A stretch of DNA of 64,000 bases from Caryophanales bacterium UBA1188 (GTDB taxonomy: Bacteria > Bacillota_I > Bacilli_A > Izemoplasmatales > UBA1188), in contig DBYK01000001.1 in NCBI GenBank assembly GCA_002310135.1, positions 403,712-467,711 of the forward strand, written 5' to 3'. Within the stretch, counting starts at the first letter, position 1. Each line of letters starts with the position of its first letter. Positions 34,337 through 43,032 of the stretch are shown here, in pieces. The position numbers and the translations under genes are program-made. A model generated the notes under the pieces. The model was not told the origin of the DNA. It did not search any database and was given only the letters and a program-made list of their open reading frames with translations.

Positions 34337-35047
34337 ATGAGGGATAAGATAAGCGGACACATCTTAGATATACTGAGTAAAAAAGAGTGTGATGATAATT
34401 ATATGTCTAATATAATTCAACTAAGCCTTTCTGAATATGAAAAAATGACAAGTAGTGGTATAAGCGAGAAAGAAGCATCAAAGAGAATACTAAATTGTTT
34501 TGATAAAGAGTTTATACACAATGAAAAAATAAGGTTATCAATGAATAAGAACGATAAAGAGTCATCCTTTATTCGTCTTTTTGCAGTAGCCGTGATAGCT
34601 TTTTTTCACTTTTTTCCAACTATTATTGATACATCTAAATTTGTATTAGATTTTGGACTTAGAACAAGATATAGTCTTTTTATTGCGTCTTTAACTAGCA
34701 CCATGAGTTTAGTGCTCATGATTGTATATTTTTCTTTTATCTTATCAACAATAATTATTACAACTCTAAACATAATTAAACCTAACTATATAAATACTAT
34801 TTTCTCTAAAACTTTTACATACATAATTTATGCAATACAAATATTGTTTTTGGTGTTTTCATATATGCATTCATTTATCTTGATATCTTCAATAATTGCA
34901 ATATTTGAAATATTTATGACATTATACGATAATCATCAAAATTATGAAGAAATAAATAAAATGTCTTTTATTTCATTAGAAGAATATAGTGAAAAATATT
35001 TTAAAACAGCATTAAACAATAAAACCTATGAATTAAATGATAAGTGA
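34337..35047 (+). CDS. Membrane protein with a HAAS/DUF1700-like N-terminal helical domain
   Basis: 236 residues, not assigned to a family with confidence. Residues 1-~70 are soluble and helical (ISGHILDILSKKECDDNY ... MTSSGISEKEASKRIL), similar in style to the HAAS/permease-prefix domains of Bacillota. Four hydrophobic helices follow at about residues 76-93, 112-137, 148-172 and 175-190, then a polar tail. Shine-Dalgarno AGGAGG sits before ATG 34337. Such proteins often accompany PadR-type regulators, but none is visible here. It is cotranscribed with the small membrane protein at 35191. Confidence 0.6.
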   Translation: MRDKISGHILDILSKKECDDNYMSNIIQLSLSEYEKMTSSGISEKEASKRILNCFDKEFIHNEKIRLSMNKNDKESSFIRLFAVAVIAFFHFFPTIIDTSKFVLDFGLRTRYSLFIASLTSTMSLVLMIVYFSFILSTIIITTLNIIKPNYINTIFSKTFTYIIYAIQILFLVFSYMHSFILISSIIAIFEIFMTLYDNHQNYEEINKMSFISLEEYSEKYFKTALNNKTYELNDK

Positions 35048-35194
35048 TTATGTGTAGGGGTTATTTTATGCATTACCGAATGCATATTATTACTTATTTT
35101 TTGTGGTCTATTTGACAATCATAACGTGTTCATATCATTCATAATGCTTATAGAATTATTAGTTTTGATTAACCAAAGAAAGGAGGCTATATGA
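35048..35194 (+). pseudogene. Frame-disrupted small membrane ORF between the two membrane genes
   Basis: Right after the TGA of the previous gene, the same frame stays open to a TGA at 35192-35194 that overlaps the next ATG by four bases. The translated part is hydrophobic (ILLLIFCGLFDN ... MLIELLVLINQRKEA). It has no in-frame ATG/GTG/TTG near its start. A good start (AGGGG, then ATG 35068) lies in another frame that ends at 35115, with a six-T run between the frames. This looks like a small one- or two-helix protein broken by an indel, or one needing frameshifting; readthrough of the TGA at 35045 is a third option. Confidence 0.35.
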
Positions 35195-35595
35195 AAAAAA
35201 TAAATAAAAATATTATAATTTTATACATTCTCGCTATAATATGCTCTATACCAAGAACGTTGTTTTTCTTTTTTGATGAGAATGGAAGTTATGATTTTGT
35301 ATTATTCATGTATCATGTTTTCTATTTATTGTTATTTATTTTAGAGCTTGGAATTTTTATTTTGATATCAAAAATGAATAGATTTATAAAAATAAAGACA
35401 AGATTGCTTGTCTTCTTATCAACTATATTTATGTTCTTCATTTTGTTTTTCCCATTATCAGGAGGGATGAGTCTATTCTATTATTCGCTTAATGCGTGGA
35501 GAAATATTTTGCAATCATTAGCAACTTATCCACTTATTTTGATAAATATAGTTCTTCATATATATATTGTTATTAATGCTTTAAAGAATGGTTAA
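35191..35595 (+). CDS. Small four-helix membrane protein, unknown family
   Basis: 134 residues with four evenly spaced hydrophobic helices (about 6-22, 34-59, 69-95 and 108-130) and short basic loops, e.g. SKMNRFIKIKTR, so probably an integral protein of the cytoplasmic membrane. No domain is recognised. Shine-Dalgarno AGGAGG lies seven bases before the ATG, which overlaps the TGA of the preceding disrupted frame. It ends before a strong bidirectional terminator. Confidence 0.6.
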   Translation: MKKINKNIIILYILAIICSIPRTLFFFFDENGSYDFVLFMYHVFYLLLFILELGIFILISKMNRFIKIKTRLLVFLSTIFMFFILFFPLSGGMSLFYYSLNAWRNILQSLATYPLILINIVLHIYIVINALKNG

Positions 35596-35606
35596 AAATA
35601 TACAAT

Positions 35607-35643
35607 AAAATAGGACTGCCTAACAAGACAGTCCTATTTTTTT
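35607..35643. terminator. Bidirectional terminator
   Basis: AAAATAGGACTG (35607-35618) and CAGTCCTATTTT (35629-35640) form a 12-bp stem with T runs on both strands. It serves the plus-strand membrane genes and the minus-strand cold-shock gene, which converge here. Confidence 0.9.
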
Positions 35644-35649
35644 CGCTTT

Positions 35650-35853
35650 TTAAGTTTGTTCCTTTGTAACGTTTGATGCATTGAGTCCTTTAGTACCTTC
35701 TACTACTTCAAAAGAAACTAATTGATCTTGGTCTAAAGTTTTATATCCTTCACCTTGTATTTGAGAATAGTGGACAAAATAGTCATTGTTATCTTCACCG
35801 ATAATAAAGCCATATCCTTTTTCTGCGTTAAACCATTTTACCTTGCCTTTCAT
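35650..35853 (-). CDS. Cold-shock domain protein
   Basis: 67 residues, one cold-shock OB fold. RNP1 is KGYGFI (residues 12-17) and RNP2 is DYFVHYSQI (near 24-32), with the usual [17 protein letters not shown] start. It is an RNA chaperone that binds single-stranded nucleic acid. Monocistronic. The leader is only ~20 bases, so the long cold-sensing leader known from E. coli cspA is absent. Confidence 0.95.
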   Translation of the reverse strand: MKGKVKWFNAEKGYGFIIGEDNNDYFVHYSQIQGEGYKTLDQDQLVSFEVVEGTKGLNASNVTKEQT

Positions 35854-35879
35854 GAAAACCCCTTTATTTGTATGAAAAT

Positions 35880-35907
35880 ATTATAAACATTAATTTAAGA
35901 ATGTAAA
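35880..35907 (-). promoter_or_regulatory. Promoter of the cold-shock gene
   Basis: Minus strand: -35 TTTACA (35907-35902), 16 bases, -10 TATAAT (35885-35880), then a ~20-base leader with Shine-Dalgarno AAGGGG. Confidence 0.75.
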
Positions 35908-36000
35908 GGGTTTTTGTAAAATATAAATATTTTTTTTATTTTTGGTACAAAAATTATCTATGAACATTTAAATTTGGTTCAAAAATGTGAAAAACATATT

Positions 36001-37341
36001 CTAAAAAAGTGAATTATTTTTTAAATCCTCTGCAAGCATAAATACTTCATAAAGAGGTAATGTTAAAACCATGTTTTCTAAATCATAACCAAAATTGTTT
36101 ACAGATATTTTAATAGCAACATATTTTTCATTGTGGTTTCTATAATCATCTAGTGAATTTAATTTGCCTTTTTTCTTTTTTACATCAATTGGTATAACTT
36201 TGCCTTTATTTTCCACAATGAATTCAAACTCATGTTCATTTTTGCCACACCAATAATATAGGGGAATATCCTTGCTTGAAAGTTCACATGCAACATAGTT
36301 TTCATAAAAAATGCTTAATAATGTATTTCTTTTATCTTTTACATAAAAATCGCTATTATTTGTATTGCTTTGATAAGCAAAAATACCAGGGTCTGATAAA
36401 TATATTCTAAATAGTCCGCTATCTTCATCACCAAGTGGCAAAGATATTTTGCCATCCTTTTTATGACTAATATAAATAACCCTAGCTAACTCAAGCCATT
36501 TGTATGCATTAAAATAATCACGATTAGATTTTCCTTTTTCTAATGTGCTTACCTTAAAATTTTTGTTTTCTTTATTTAATTGGCTAAAAATATTTTTGTA
36601 AACATTTCTTGTTTTTAATACTGTCTTATATGAAATACTATAACTATCCATGTCAGACAAATAGTTATCATATATTTGTTTTCTTACTTCAGAAGCATCA
36701 ACGTAAGACCCTGTCTTTAAGAATACATCTACTACTTCAGGCATGCCACCAATTGCAAGATATTCATATAGCAAATCTAAAGCTGTCTCATGTTCATAAT
36801 CTTCAAGAGGTATTTTGTTTAAATATGCTTTTCTAATTCGACCAGGTAATATTGAATTAGTATTCATTAGGTATTCTTCAAATGTTAAAGGATACATATA
36901 CATGCTATTGATTTTTCCGACTGGGAATAAAGGCCCATCATCAGAATTCTTTTCTTTTTTCAAAGCTAATCTAACAAGAGAACCCGTTGCAATGACAGGT
37001 AGTTCTGGATAATCTTGGCAAAAATATTTTAAGGATGTTAAAACTTGATGGCAAGATTGTATTTCATCAAATGCAAGAGGCAAATCATTTGATATTTTTT
37101 TGTTAAATCTAGTTTCAATATAAGCAAGATATTTTTTAGGATCGCTTGTTGTTCTGAAATACGCTCTTGCTTCATCATCTTTCTTCAAATCAATGTATAA
37201 GTAATCTTTAAAGTTCTTTTTTAAAAACATCTCCACCAATAAGTAACTTTTTCCAACCTGACGAGCGCCCCAAATGATGAGTGGCTTTCTTCTATCACTT
37301 TTATACCAATTATTTAAATATTCAAGTTGCTTTCTTTGCAT
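36001..37341 (-). CDS. AAA-family ATPase with DUF4143 C-terminal domain
   Basis: 446 residues. Walker A is IIWGARQVGKSYLL near residues 23-36, Walker B LPLAFDEIQSC near 88, and sensor IATGSLVRLAL near 117. The C-terminal ~130 residues (DUF4143 region) contain E-F-E-F-I-V-E followed by IPIDVKKKK, a PD-(D/E)XK-like core. This family is widespread in anaerobes, often in multiple copies, and its function is unknown (toxin-antitoxin or defence roles have been suggested). ATG 37341 follows AGGAGG. Two 20-bp direct repeats sit just upstream. It is monocistronic. Confidence 0.85.
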   Translation of the reverse strand: MQRKQLEYLNNWYKSDRRKPLIIWGARQVGKSYLLVEMFLKKNFKDYLYIDLKKDDEARAYFRTTSDPKKYLAYIETRFNKKISNDLPLAFDEIQSCHQVLTSLKYFCQDYPELPVIATGSLVRLALKKEKNSDDGPLFPVGKINSMYMYPLTFEEYLMNTNSILPGRIRKAYLNKIPLEDYEHETALDLLYEYLAIGGMPEVVDVFLKTGSYVDASEVRKQIYDNYLSDMDSYSISYKTVLKTRNVYKNIFSQLNKENKNFKVSTLEKGKSNRDYFNAYKWLELARVIYISHKKDGKISLPLGDEDSGLFRIYLSDPGIFAYQSNTNNSDFYVKDKRNTLLSIFYENYVACELSSKDIPLYYWCGKNEHEFEFIVENKGKVIPIDVKKKKGKLNSLDDYRNHNEKYVAIKISVNNFGYDLENMVLTLPLYEVFMLAEDLKNNSLF

Positions 37342-37365
37342 TTTTGGCTCCTCCTATAAATATTA

Positions 37366-37385
37366 TACAAGTTTTGGGAGGTTTT
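37366..37385 (-). repeat. Promoter-proximal copy of a 20-bp direct repeat
   Basis: Minus strand AAAACCTCCCAAAACTTGTA; the same 20 bases recur 33 bp upstream. This copy runs into TATAAT (…TTGTATAAT), the likely -10 of the ATPase gene, so a bound protein here would block transcription. Confidence 0.7.
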
Positions 37386-37398
37386 TTAGTCCAATATT

Positions 37399-37418
37399 TA
37401 CAAGTTTTGGGAGGTTTT
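37399..37418 (-). repeat. Distal copy of the 20-bp direct repeat
   Basis: Identical 20 bases to 37366-37385. The 33-bp offset is close to three helical turns, placing both copies on the same DNA face. There is no good -35 in between. Confidence 0.7.
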
Positions 37419-37458
37419 ATTGTTTATAAAGCATAGAATAAATATATATTTCGAATAT

Positions 37459-37485
37459 AAAAGGAACAAGTACTTGTTCCTTTTT
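37459..37485. terminator. Palindromic terminator after the PIG-L gene
   Basis: AAAAGGAACAAGT and ACTTGTTCCTTTT form a fully symmetric 26-bp palindrome with A/T runs at both ends, positioned between the PIG-L gene and the DUF4143 ATPase. Confidence 0.75.
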
Positions 37486-37506
37486 GATCTAAAAATGAAT
37501 ATATAA

Positions 37507-38280
37507 TTATTCTCCACTTGAATAACAGTGTTGCATAAGAGGATGAAGTACTCTAAATTCCATTGCGTTTCCCTTAAAATGTTTAAGTCCATTAACTTTC
37601 ATTTTAAGCTTAAAATATGTTATAAGTGCGTCTCCTCCACCTTCCATTTGAGATTTATGTAAATGAAGTGCATTAACCATATCATCTATGTTCTTTTTGT
37701 TTACTTTTTCATAATGATTTGGCCTATCAGTAAAATAATATGCGATAAAAGGTGGCTTATCAAGTGGGCTTAGTCCTTCCATAGAAACACCGTGAGATAA
37801 TAGAGAGTTTTGATATAGAAGAATTTGAGAAGCATCTCTAAATGCGCTTGATACTTTTAAGTGATCTATATGGCTTTCAGTAGAAAGATTAGGGTCAGGT
37901 GAAAAAATGATGTCTGGCTTATATTTCAAAATATATGGACATAATTTTTTAATGACATCTTCTGTTTCGTAACTTCCACCATCCATAAATTCTAAAAAAT
38001 CGATTGTAGATACACCTAAATAAGAGGAAGCTTCTTTAGCTTCAGATGTTCTAATTTGTTTTAGGGTTTTGCTATCTATTTTTGGGTCTTTAGAACCTGC
38101 GGCACCATCAGTCACTATAACAAAGTGAATATCTGCGTTCTTTTCTTTAAGTTTTGAAATAAGAGCTCCACACCCAAATTCTATATCATCTGGGTGTGGA
38201 CCTATAAATAGTGGGTTTTTAAAGGTTGATAGGTCTTTTATTTTAATATATTTTCTTAAAGCTAATTTAATAATAGACAT
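37507..38280 (-). CDS. PIG-L family deacetylase (LmbE-like)
   Basis: 257 residues. The zinc site is GPHPDDIEFGCGA near residue 28 plus HIDHLKV near residue 137, the HPDDE...HxxH pattern of LmbE/PIG-L N-acetylglucosaminyl deacetylases. DFLEFMDGGSYE and the FSPDPNL strand also fit. Family members deacetylate sugar conjugates such as bacillithiol or mycothiol precursors and glycolipids. No glycosyltransferase or thiol ligase is adjacent, so the substrate is open. Downstream of nifJ by 18 bases, perhaps cotranscribed. Confidence 0.85.
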   Translation of the reverse strand: MSIIKLALRKYIKIKDLSTFKNPLFIGPHPDDIEFGCGALISKLKEKNADIHFVIVTDGAAGSKDPKIDSKTLKQIRTSEAKEASSYLGVSTIDFLEFMDGGSYETEDVIKKLCPYILKYKPDIIFSPDPNLSTESHIDHLKVSSAFRDASQILLYQNSLLSHGVSMEGLSPLDKPPFIAYYFTDRPNHYEKVNKKNIDDMVNALHLHKSQMEGGGDALITYFKLKMKVNGLKHFKGNAMEFRVLHPLMQHCYSSGE

Positions 38281-38298
38281 AAGAACCTCCTATTTTTA

Positions 38299-41200
38299 TT
38301 ATTCTCTATTTGCAAGAGCTACGTATGATGCGAATCTTTCTTTAGCGTGTTCAACGTTAGCTTCAAGTAATCTTTGAGCGTTTTCTGGGTTGATTTGTGC
38401 TAAAGTTGAATATCTTGTTTCATTCATTAAGAATTCATTATATTTATCCCAGTTTGGAGTCTTAGTATCGAGTTGGAAAGGATTCTTTCCTTCTTCTTTT
38501 AGTCTTGGGTCAAATCTGAATAATGGGAAATATCCACATTCAGTAGCAAGTTTAGCTTCAGCTTGAGATAGGCTCATACCTTTCTTAATGTGTTGTTCTA
38601 TACAAGGTGCATATGCAATAACAATTGATGGACCATGGTAGCTTTCAGCTTCTTTTAATGCTTTAACCATTTGAGCTGGATTAGCACCGTGTGAAATAGT
38701 TGCAACATATACGTGACCATAGCTCATTGCGATAGCGGCTAAATCTTTCTTCTTACCATCTTTACCTGCGGCAGTAAATTTAGCTATTGAACCAGTTCTA
38801 GATGATTTAGAAGATTGGCCACCTGTATTAGAATACATTTCTGTATCAAGCACTAAAATATTTACATCTTGTTGGTTAGCGATAACGTGGTCTAATCCAC
38901 CATATCCTATATCATATGCCCAACCATCACCACCGAAGATCCAGTTAGATTGTTTAATGAAGTAATTCTTCATAGAGAGCACCTCTTTAGCTTCGCTAGA
39001 TTCTTCAGATTCTAATGCTTTAGTTAATCTATTAGATACATCGATGCTTTGATCTCCATCAAAGAATTTTTCTTTAAATTCATCAAATAATGCTTTAGTT
39101 CCTTCTGAAACTTTATCATAAGCATTTTCCATCTTCTTTAAGATTGATTCTCTTAAAGTATTGTATGCAATAGCCATACCGAAGCCGAATTCAGCATTAT
39201 CTTCAAAGAGTGAATTAGCCCATGCAGGACCTCTTCCATCTTTATTCTTTGTATATGGAGATGCAGGGAATGATGCGCCATAAATAGATGAACATCCTGT
39301 TGCATTAGCAACTACCATTCTTTCTCCAAATAATTGAGTTACATTCTTAACATATGGAGCTTCACCGCAACCAGCACAAGCACCTGAGAATTCAAATAAT
39401 GGTTGTGCAAATTGTAAGTTCTTAGGGTTGCCTTTTCCAACTAAATCAGATTTATATGTAACATTGTTGAAGAAATAATGTCCAAGTTCTTTATCTGGTG
39501 ATTTCATTGCAACTTGAATTGGAACAAATGATAATGCTTTTTCTTTAGCTAAACATTGGTTGATACAAACACCACATCCAGTACAATCTTCAACAGATAC
39601 TTGAATACGATATGATAAATTTTCAAGTCCTTTTCCTATAGCTTTTAGATAAGTTGCACCTTTAGGAGCGTTTGCTTTTTCTTCTTCAGTTACAAGGAAT
39701 GGACGAATTGCAGCATGTGGACAAGAGAATGCACATTGGTTACATTGAATACATTTTTCGCTATCCCATAGAGGAACTTGATCAGCTATAGCTCTCTTTT
39801 CATATTGAGCTGTGCCAACTGGCATTAAGCCATCTGCATAATCTTTGAAATCTTTAACTGTTAAATCATAACCTTTAATACCATTTACAGGATCAGCAAG
39901 ATTCTTAACGAAATCAGGTCTTGATGGGTCAACAGTTTTAACTTCAACATCTAAATTCTTCCATTCAGGTTTAACAGTAACTTTCTTAAGACCTGAACCA
40001 CCGATTTCAATAGCTCTATAATTCATTTCAACTATTGCATCACCTTTTCTACCAAATGTCTTCTTAGCATATTTCTTCATTAACTCAACTGCCTTATCGT
40101 AAGGTATAATTTGTTCGTTGAGTTTGAAGAATGCAGATTCCATTACTGTATTAATCTTGTTTCCAAGACCAACTTCTTTTGCGAGTTTAGATGCATCAAT
40201 AGTGTAGAATTTAACATTTCTTTCAGCAAGTATCTTCTTTACTGAATTTGGAAGAATAGCTTCTAATTCTTCTCCTTCATATGGTGCATTAAGGAGGAAT
40301 GTACCATTCTTCTTAATTCCACCAATTAAATCATATTTAGAAAGATATGATGATTGTGAACAAGAAACAAAGTCAGGTGTATTTACAAGATATGTTGATT
40401 TGATTGGTTTTTTACCAAATCTTAGATGCATTCTTGTTACACCACCAGATTTCTTAGAATCATATGATGAATATGCTTGAGCATACATTTCAGTATTATC
40501 ACCAATTAATTTAATAGCATCTTTACAAGCACCAACTGTACCATCAGAACCAAGACCGAAGAATAATAATTCTGTAGTACCTTTATCTTTAACTGAAACT
40601 TCTTTTGAAAGTGGAAGTGAAGTTTTAGTTAAATCATCTTCAATACCGATTGTGAAATGATCTTTAAGTTTTCCTTCAAGCATCTTATATACAGCGATTA
40701 GTTGTCTTGGAGAAACATCTTTAGATGAAAGACCATATCTTCCACCAACAATTGAAGGATTATCTTTAGAATCATAATATGCACTTCTAACATCTAAATA
40801 TAGAGGTTCACCAAGTGCACCACATTCTTTAGTTCTATCTAAAACTGCGATATGTTTTACAGTCTTTGGCATAGCTTTGAAGAAATATTTAGTTGAGAAA
40901 GGACGATATAGATGTACTTCTACAACACCAACTTTATGTCCTTTAGCATTTAAATAATCAACTACTTCTTCACATGCTTGGCAAGCTGAACCCATCATAA
41001 CAATTACTTCAGTTGCATCACTTGCACCATAATAATTGAATGGAGCATATGATCTTCCAGTAGCTTTACTGATAGCTTTCATATATTTGTTCACAATATC
41101 AGGAACATTATCATAATATGGGTTTGAAGCTTCTCTAGCTTGGAAATAGACATCATCATTTTGTGCAGTTCCATGAACAGTTGGGAAAGAACTATTTAAA

Positions 41201-41823
41201 GCTCTATTTCTGAAAGCTTCAACTTTGCTTCTATCTAATAATTTATCAAATACAGCATAATCCATTACTTCAATTTTGTTTACTTCATGAGAAGTTCTAA
41301 AACCATCAAAGAAGTGAAGGAATGGTACAGATGAATCTATTGCTGAAAGATGTGCAACACCAGCTAAATCCATTACTTCTTGAACAGAACCTGAACATAA
41401 CATAGCCCAGCCTGCTTGTCTTGCAGCCATAACATCTTGATGATCACCAAAGATTGATAATGCATGAGATGCAAGAGCTCTTGCAGCTACGTGCATAACA
41501 CATGGTAATAATTCACCTGCAATCTTATACATGTTAGGTATTTTTAATAATAAACCTTGGCTTGCAGTAAATGTAGTTGTTAGAGCGCCTGACATAAGTG
41601 AACCATGAACTGATCCTGCAGCACCTGCTTCTGATTGCATTTCAACTACTTTAACTGTAGTTCCAAATAAGTTCTTTTTGCCTTGAGAACTCCAGAGGTC
41701 AATGTATTCTGGCATAGGTGAAGATGGTGTAATAGGATAAATACCCGCAACTTCAGTAAAAGCATATGCACACCAAGAGGCAGCTTGGTTTCCATCCATT
41801 GACGCAAAAACTTTTTGTGACAT
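38299..41823 (-). CDS. nifJ: Pyruvate:ferredoxin (flavodoxin) oxidoreductase
   Basis: 1174 residues, single-chain PFOR that converts pyruvate and CoA to acetyl-CoA, CO2 and reduced ferredoxin. The N-terminal domain has YPITPSSPMPEYIDLWS, the ferredoxin domain carries two 4Fe-4S motifs (CIQCNQCAFSCPHA and CTGCGVCINQC), and the C-terminal ThDP domain has GACAGCGEAPYVK, GGDGWAYDIGYGGLDHV and TEMYSNTGGQSSKS. An upstream ATG lies in the Shine-Dalgarno itself, so ATG 41823 (after GGAGG) is chosen. It marks an anaerobic fermenter and could supply electrons for sulfite reduction. Confidence 0.98.
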   Translation of the reverse strand: MSQKVFASMDGNQAASWCAYAFTEVAGIYPITPSSPMPEYIDLWSSQGKKNLFGTTVKVVEMQSEAGAAGSVHGSLMSGALTTTFTASQGLLLKIPNMYKIAGELLPCVMHVAARALASHALSIFGDHQDVMAARQAGWAMLCSGSVQEVMDLAGVAHLSAIDSSVPFLHFFDGFRTSHEVNKIEVMDYAVFDKLLDRSKVEAFRNRALNSSFPTVHGTAQNDDVYFQAREASNPYYDNVPDIVNKYMKAISKATGRSYAPFNYYGASDATEVIVMMGSACQACEEVVDYLNAKGHKVGVVEVHLYRPFSTKYFFKAMPKTVKHIAVLDRTKECGALGEPLYLDVRSAYYDSKDNPSIVGGRYGLSSKDVSPRQLIAVYKMLEGKLKDHFTIGIEDDLTKTSLPLSKEVSVKDKGTTELLFFGLGSDGTVGACKDAIKLIGDNTEMYAQAYSSYDSKKSGGVTRMHLRFGKKPIKSTYLVNTPDFVSCSQSSYLSKYDLIGGIKKNGTFLLNAPYEGEELEAILPNSVKKILAERNVKFYTIDASKLAKEVGLGNKINTVMESAFFKLNEQIIPYDKAVELMKKYAKKTFGRKGDAIVEMNYRAIEIGGSGLKKVTVKPEWKNLDVEVKTVDPSRPDFVKNLADPVNGIKGYDLTVKDFKDYADGLMPVGTAQYEKRAIADQVPLWDSEKCIQCNQCAFSCPHAAIRPFLVTEEEKANAPKGATYLKAIGKGLENLSYRIQVSVEDCTGCGVCINQCLAKEKALSFVPIQVAMKSPDKELGHYFFNNVTYKSDLVGKGNPKNLQFAQPLFEFSGACAGCGEAPYVKNVTQLFGERMVVANATGCSSIYGASFPASPYTKNKDGRGPAWANSLFEDNAEFGFGMAIAYNTLRESILKKMENAYDKVSEGTKALFDEFKEKFFDGDQSIDVSNRLTKALESEESSEAKEVLSMKNYFIKQSNWIFGGDGWAYDIGYGGLDHVIANQQDVNILVLDTEMYSNTGGQSSKSSRTGSIAKFTAAGKDGKKKDLAAIAMSYGHVYVATISHGANPAQMVKALKEAESYHGPSIVIAYAPCIEQHIKKGMSLSQAEAKLATECGYFPLFRFDPRLKEEGKNPFQLDTKTPNWDKYNEFLMNETRYSTLAQINPENAQRLLEANVEHAKERFASYVALANRE

Positions 41824-41861
41824 ATTATTTTCCTCCATTTTATATTCTCATAACCTTAATA

Positions 41862-41890
41862 ATTATACTCTATTGAAATACATATTTCAA
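41862..41890 (-). promoter_or_regulatory. nifJ promoter with an 18-bp palindromic operator over the -35
   Basis: Minus strand: -35 TTGAAA (41890-41885), 17 bases, -10 TATAAT (41867-41862). Positions 41873-41890 read TTGAAATACATATTTCAA, arms of 8 bp around a 2-bp centre, covering the -35 and spacer. A dimeric repressor could block the promoter here. It differs from the Rex consensus TTGTGAn8TCACAA. Confidence 0.65.
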
Positions 41891-41921
41891 GATTCTATAG
41901 TAGGGTTTTATAATCGCATTA

Positions 41922-41949
41922 ATAAATAAAAAAGCACAAAATGTGCTTT
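41922..41949 (-). terminator. Terminator after rsmH
   Basis: Minus strand: AAAGCACA-TTT-TGTGCTTT, then six U residues. It lies ~12 bases past the rsmH stop. Confidence 0.85.
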
Positions 41950-41960
41950 AAATAGTCGTC

Positions 41961-42884
41961 TTATATTTTTTGAACCACCCTAAGCATAGCTGAATGACTT
42001 CTTCTATTCTCTTTTAGTTCTTCTTCGCTTGGAAGTATAGGTTTTTTTGTGATTCTTAGTAGAATTGGTTCTCTAGCATCTACTATCATTCCTTTAACAC
42101 TAATACTCTTGTAACCTTCTTTGAATACATTTTTAACTATTTTATCTTCAAGTGGTTCAAAGTCAATAACCGCTATTCTACCACCACTTTTGAGAATTTC
42201 TATTGCTTGTCTTAAAGAAGATTCAAGAACTTCTAATTCTCTGTTAACTTTTATTCTTAAAGCTTGAAAAGTCTTTTTTGCAGGATGTCCCTTTTTATTT
42301 AATGCGCTTTTTGGAATAGCGCTTTTAATTACATCCACTAATTCAAGTGTTGAATCAATGCTTTTTTCTTTTCTTCTTTCTATTATTTTTTTAGATATGA
42401 GCCTAGAATAAATTTCATCTCCATATTTGTATAAAATATTACTCAGTTCTACCTCGCTACATTTATTCACAATATCCCACGCAGATATTTTAAGAGATGA
42501 ATCCATTCTCATATCTAGTTTCGCATCTTTATTATATGAAAATCCTTTTTCAGCTATATCAAACTGAAAAGAAGATACTCCAAGATCATATATTATTCCA
42601 TCAACTTCATTAACGCCTAATTTATGAAGTTCTTCTTTTAAATTCTCAAAATTAGATTTTATAATTGTATAATTATTCTTACCTAGTAAATCTAGTTTTT
42701 CTTTCGCTTTAGATATGGAATAATCATCCACATCAAAAGAATAAAGATGTCCTTCTTTATTAAGTCTTTTCAGTATCTCACTTGAATGGCCACCACCACC
42801 AAGTGTCATATCTACGTATATTCCATTTTCTTTGATGTCTAAAAGCTCAATAGACTCTTTTAATAATACAGATATATGTTCCAT
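41961..42884 (-). CDS. rsmH: 16S rRNA (cytosine1402-N4)-methyltransferase
   Basis: 307 residues. SAM motif VDMTLGGGGHSSEILKRL near residue 24, DLGVSSFQFDIAEKGFSY near residue 100, RMDSS and the C-terminal ENRRSHSAMLRVVQKI are all typical. It methylates the same nucleotide as RsmI (4898-5752). Usually rsmH opens the division cluster after mraZ; here no mraZ, ftsL or murein genes flank it, so it stands alone. No Shine-Dalgarno precedes ATG 42884. Confidence 0.96.
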   Translation of the reverse strand: MEHISVLLKESIELLDIKENGIYVDMTLGGGGHSSEILKRLNKEGHLYSFDVDDYSISKAKEKLDLLGKNNYTIIKSNFENLKEELHKLGVNEVDGIIYDLGVSSFQFDIAEKGFSYNKDAKLDMRMDSSLKISAWDIVNKCSEVELSNILYKYGDEIYSRLISKKIIERRKEKSIDSTLELVDVIKSAIPKSALNKKGHPAKKTFQALRIKVNRELEVLESSLRQAIEILKSGGRIAVIDFEPLEDKIVKNVFKEGYKSISVKGMIVDAREPILLRITKKPILPSEEELKENRRSHSAMLRVVQKI

Positions 42885-42908
42885 AACAATAACAATAATT
42901 ATAATCTT

Positions 42909-42937
42909 ATTATAATCAAATAGTTGAATTGAATCAA
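42909..42937 (-). promoter_or_regulatory. Probable promoter of rsmH
   Basis: Minus strand: -35 TTGATT, 17 bases, -10 TATAAT (42914-42909), giving a ~18-base leader lacking any GGAG-like ribosome-binding site. A second TATAAT lies nearer the ATG. Confidence 0.45.
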
Positions 42938-43000
42938 TCGGTGTTTTAAATGGGTTTAATAGATGATAATAGGAATCCTAACATTGATAGTTAATTGTTT

Positions 43001-43030
43001 AAAAAAAAGAAAAAGCACTTCTAGTGCTCA
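43001..43030 (-). terminator. Terminator after rpmF
   Basis: Minus strand: AGCACT-AGA-AGTGCT stem followed by TTTTCTTTTTTTT, immediately after the rpmF stop. Confidence 0.85.
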
Positions 43031-43032
43031 TT

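Noticed and set aside
35854..36000. Long cspA-type thermosensing leader upstream of the cold-shock gene
   Set aside because: A good promoter lies ~20-50 bases from the ATG, leaving only a very short leader.
37366..37418. CRISPR array start (two 20-bp repeats)
   Set aside because: Only two copies with a 13-bp gap; repeats and spacer are too short, and no cas genes are present.
41873..41890. Rex binding site at the nifJ promoter
   Set aside because: The arms are TTGAAATA/TATTTCAA rather than TTGTGA/TCACAA with an 8-base spacer; it was kept only as an unnamed palindrome.
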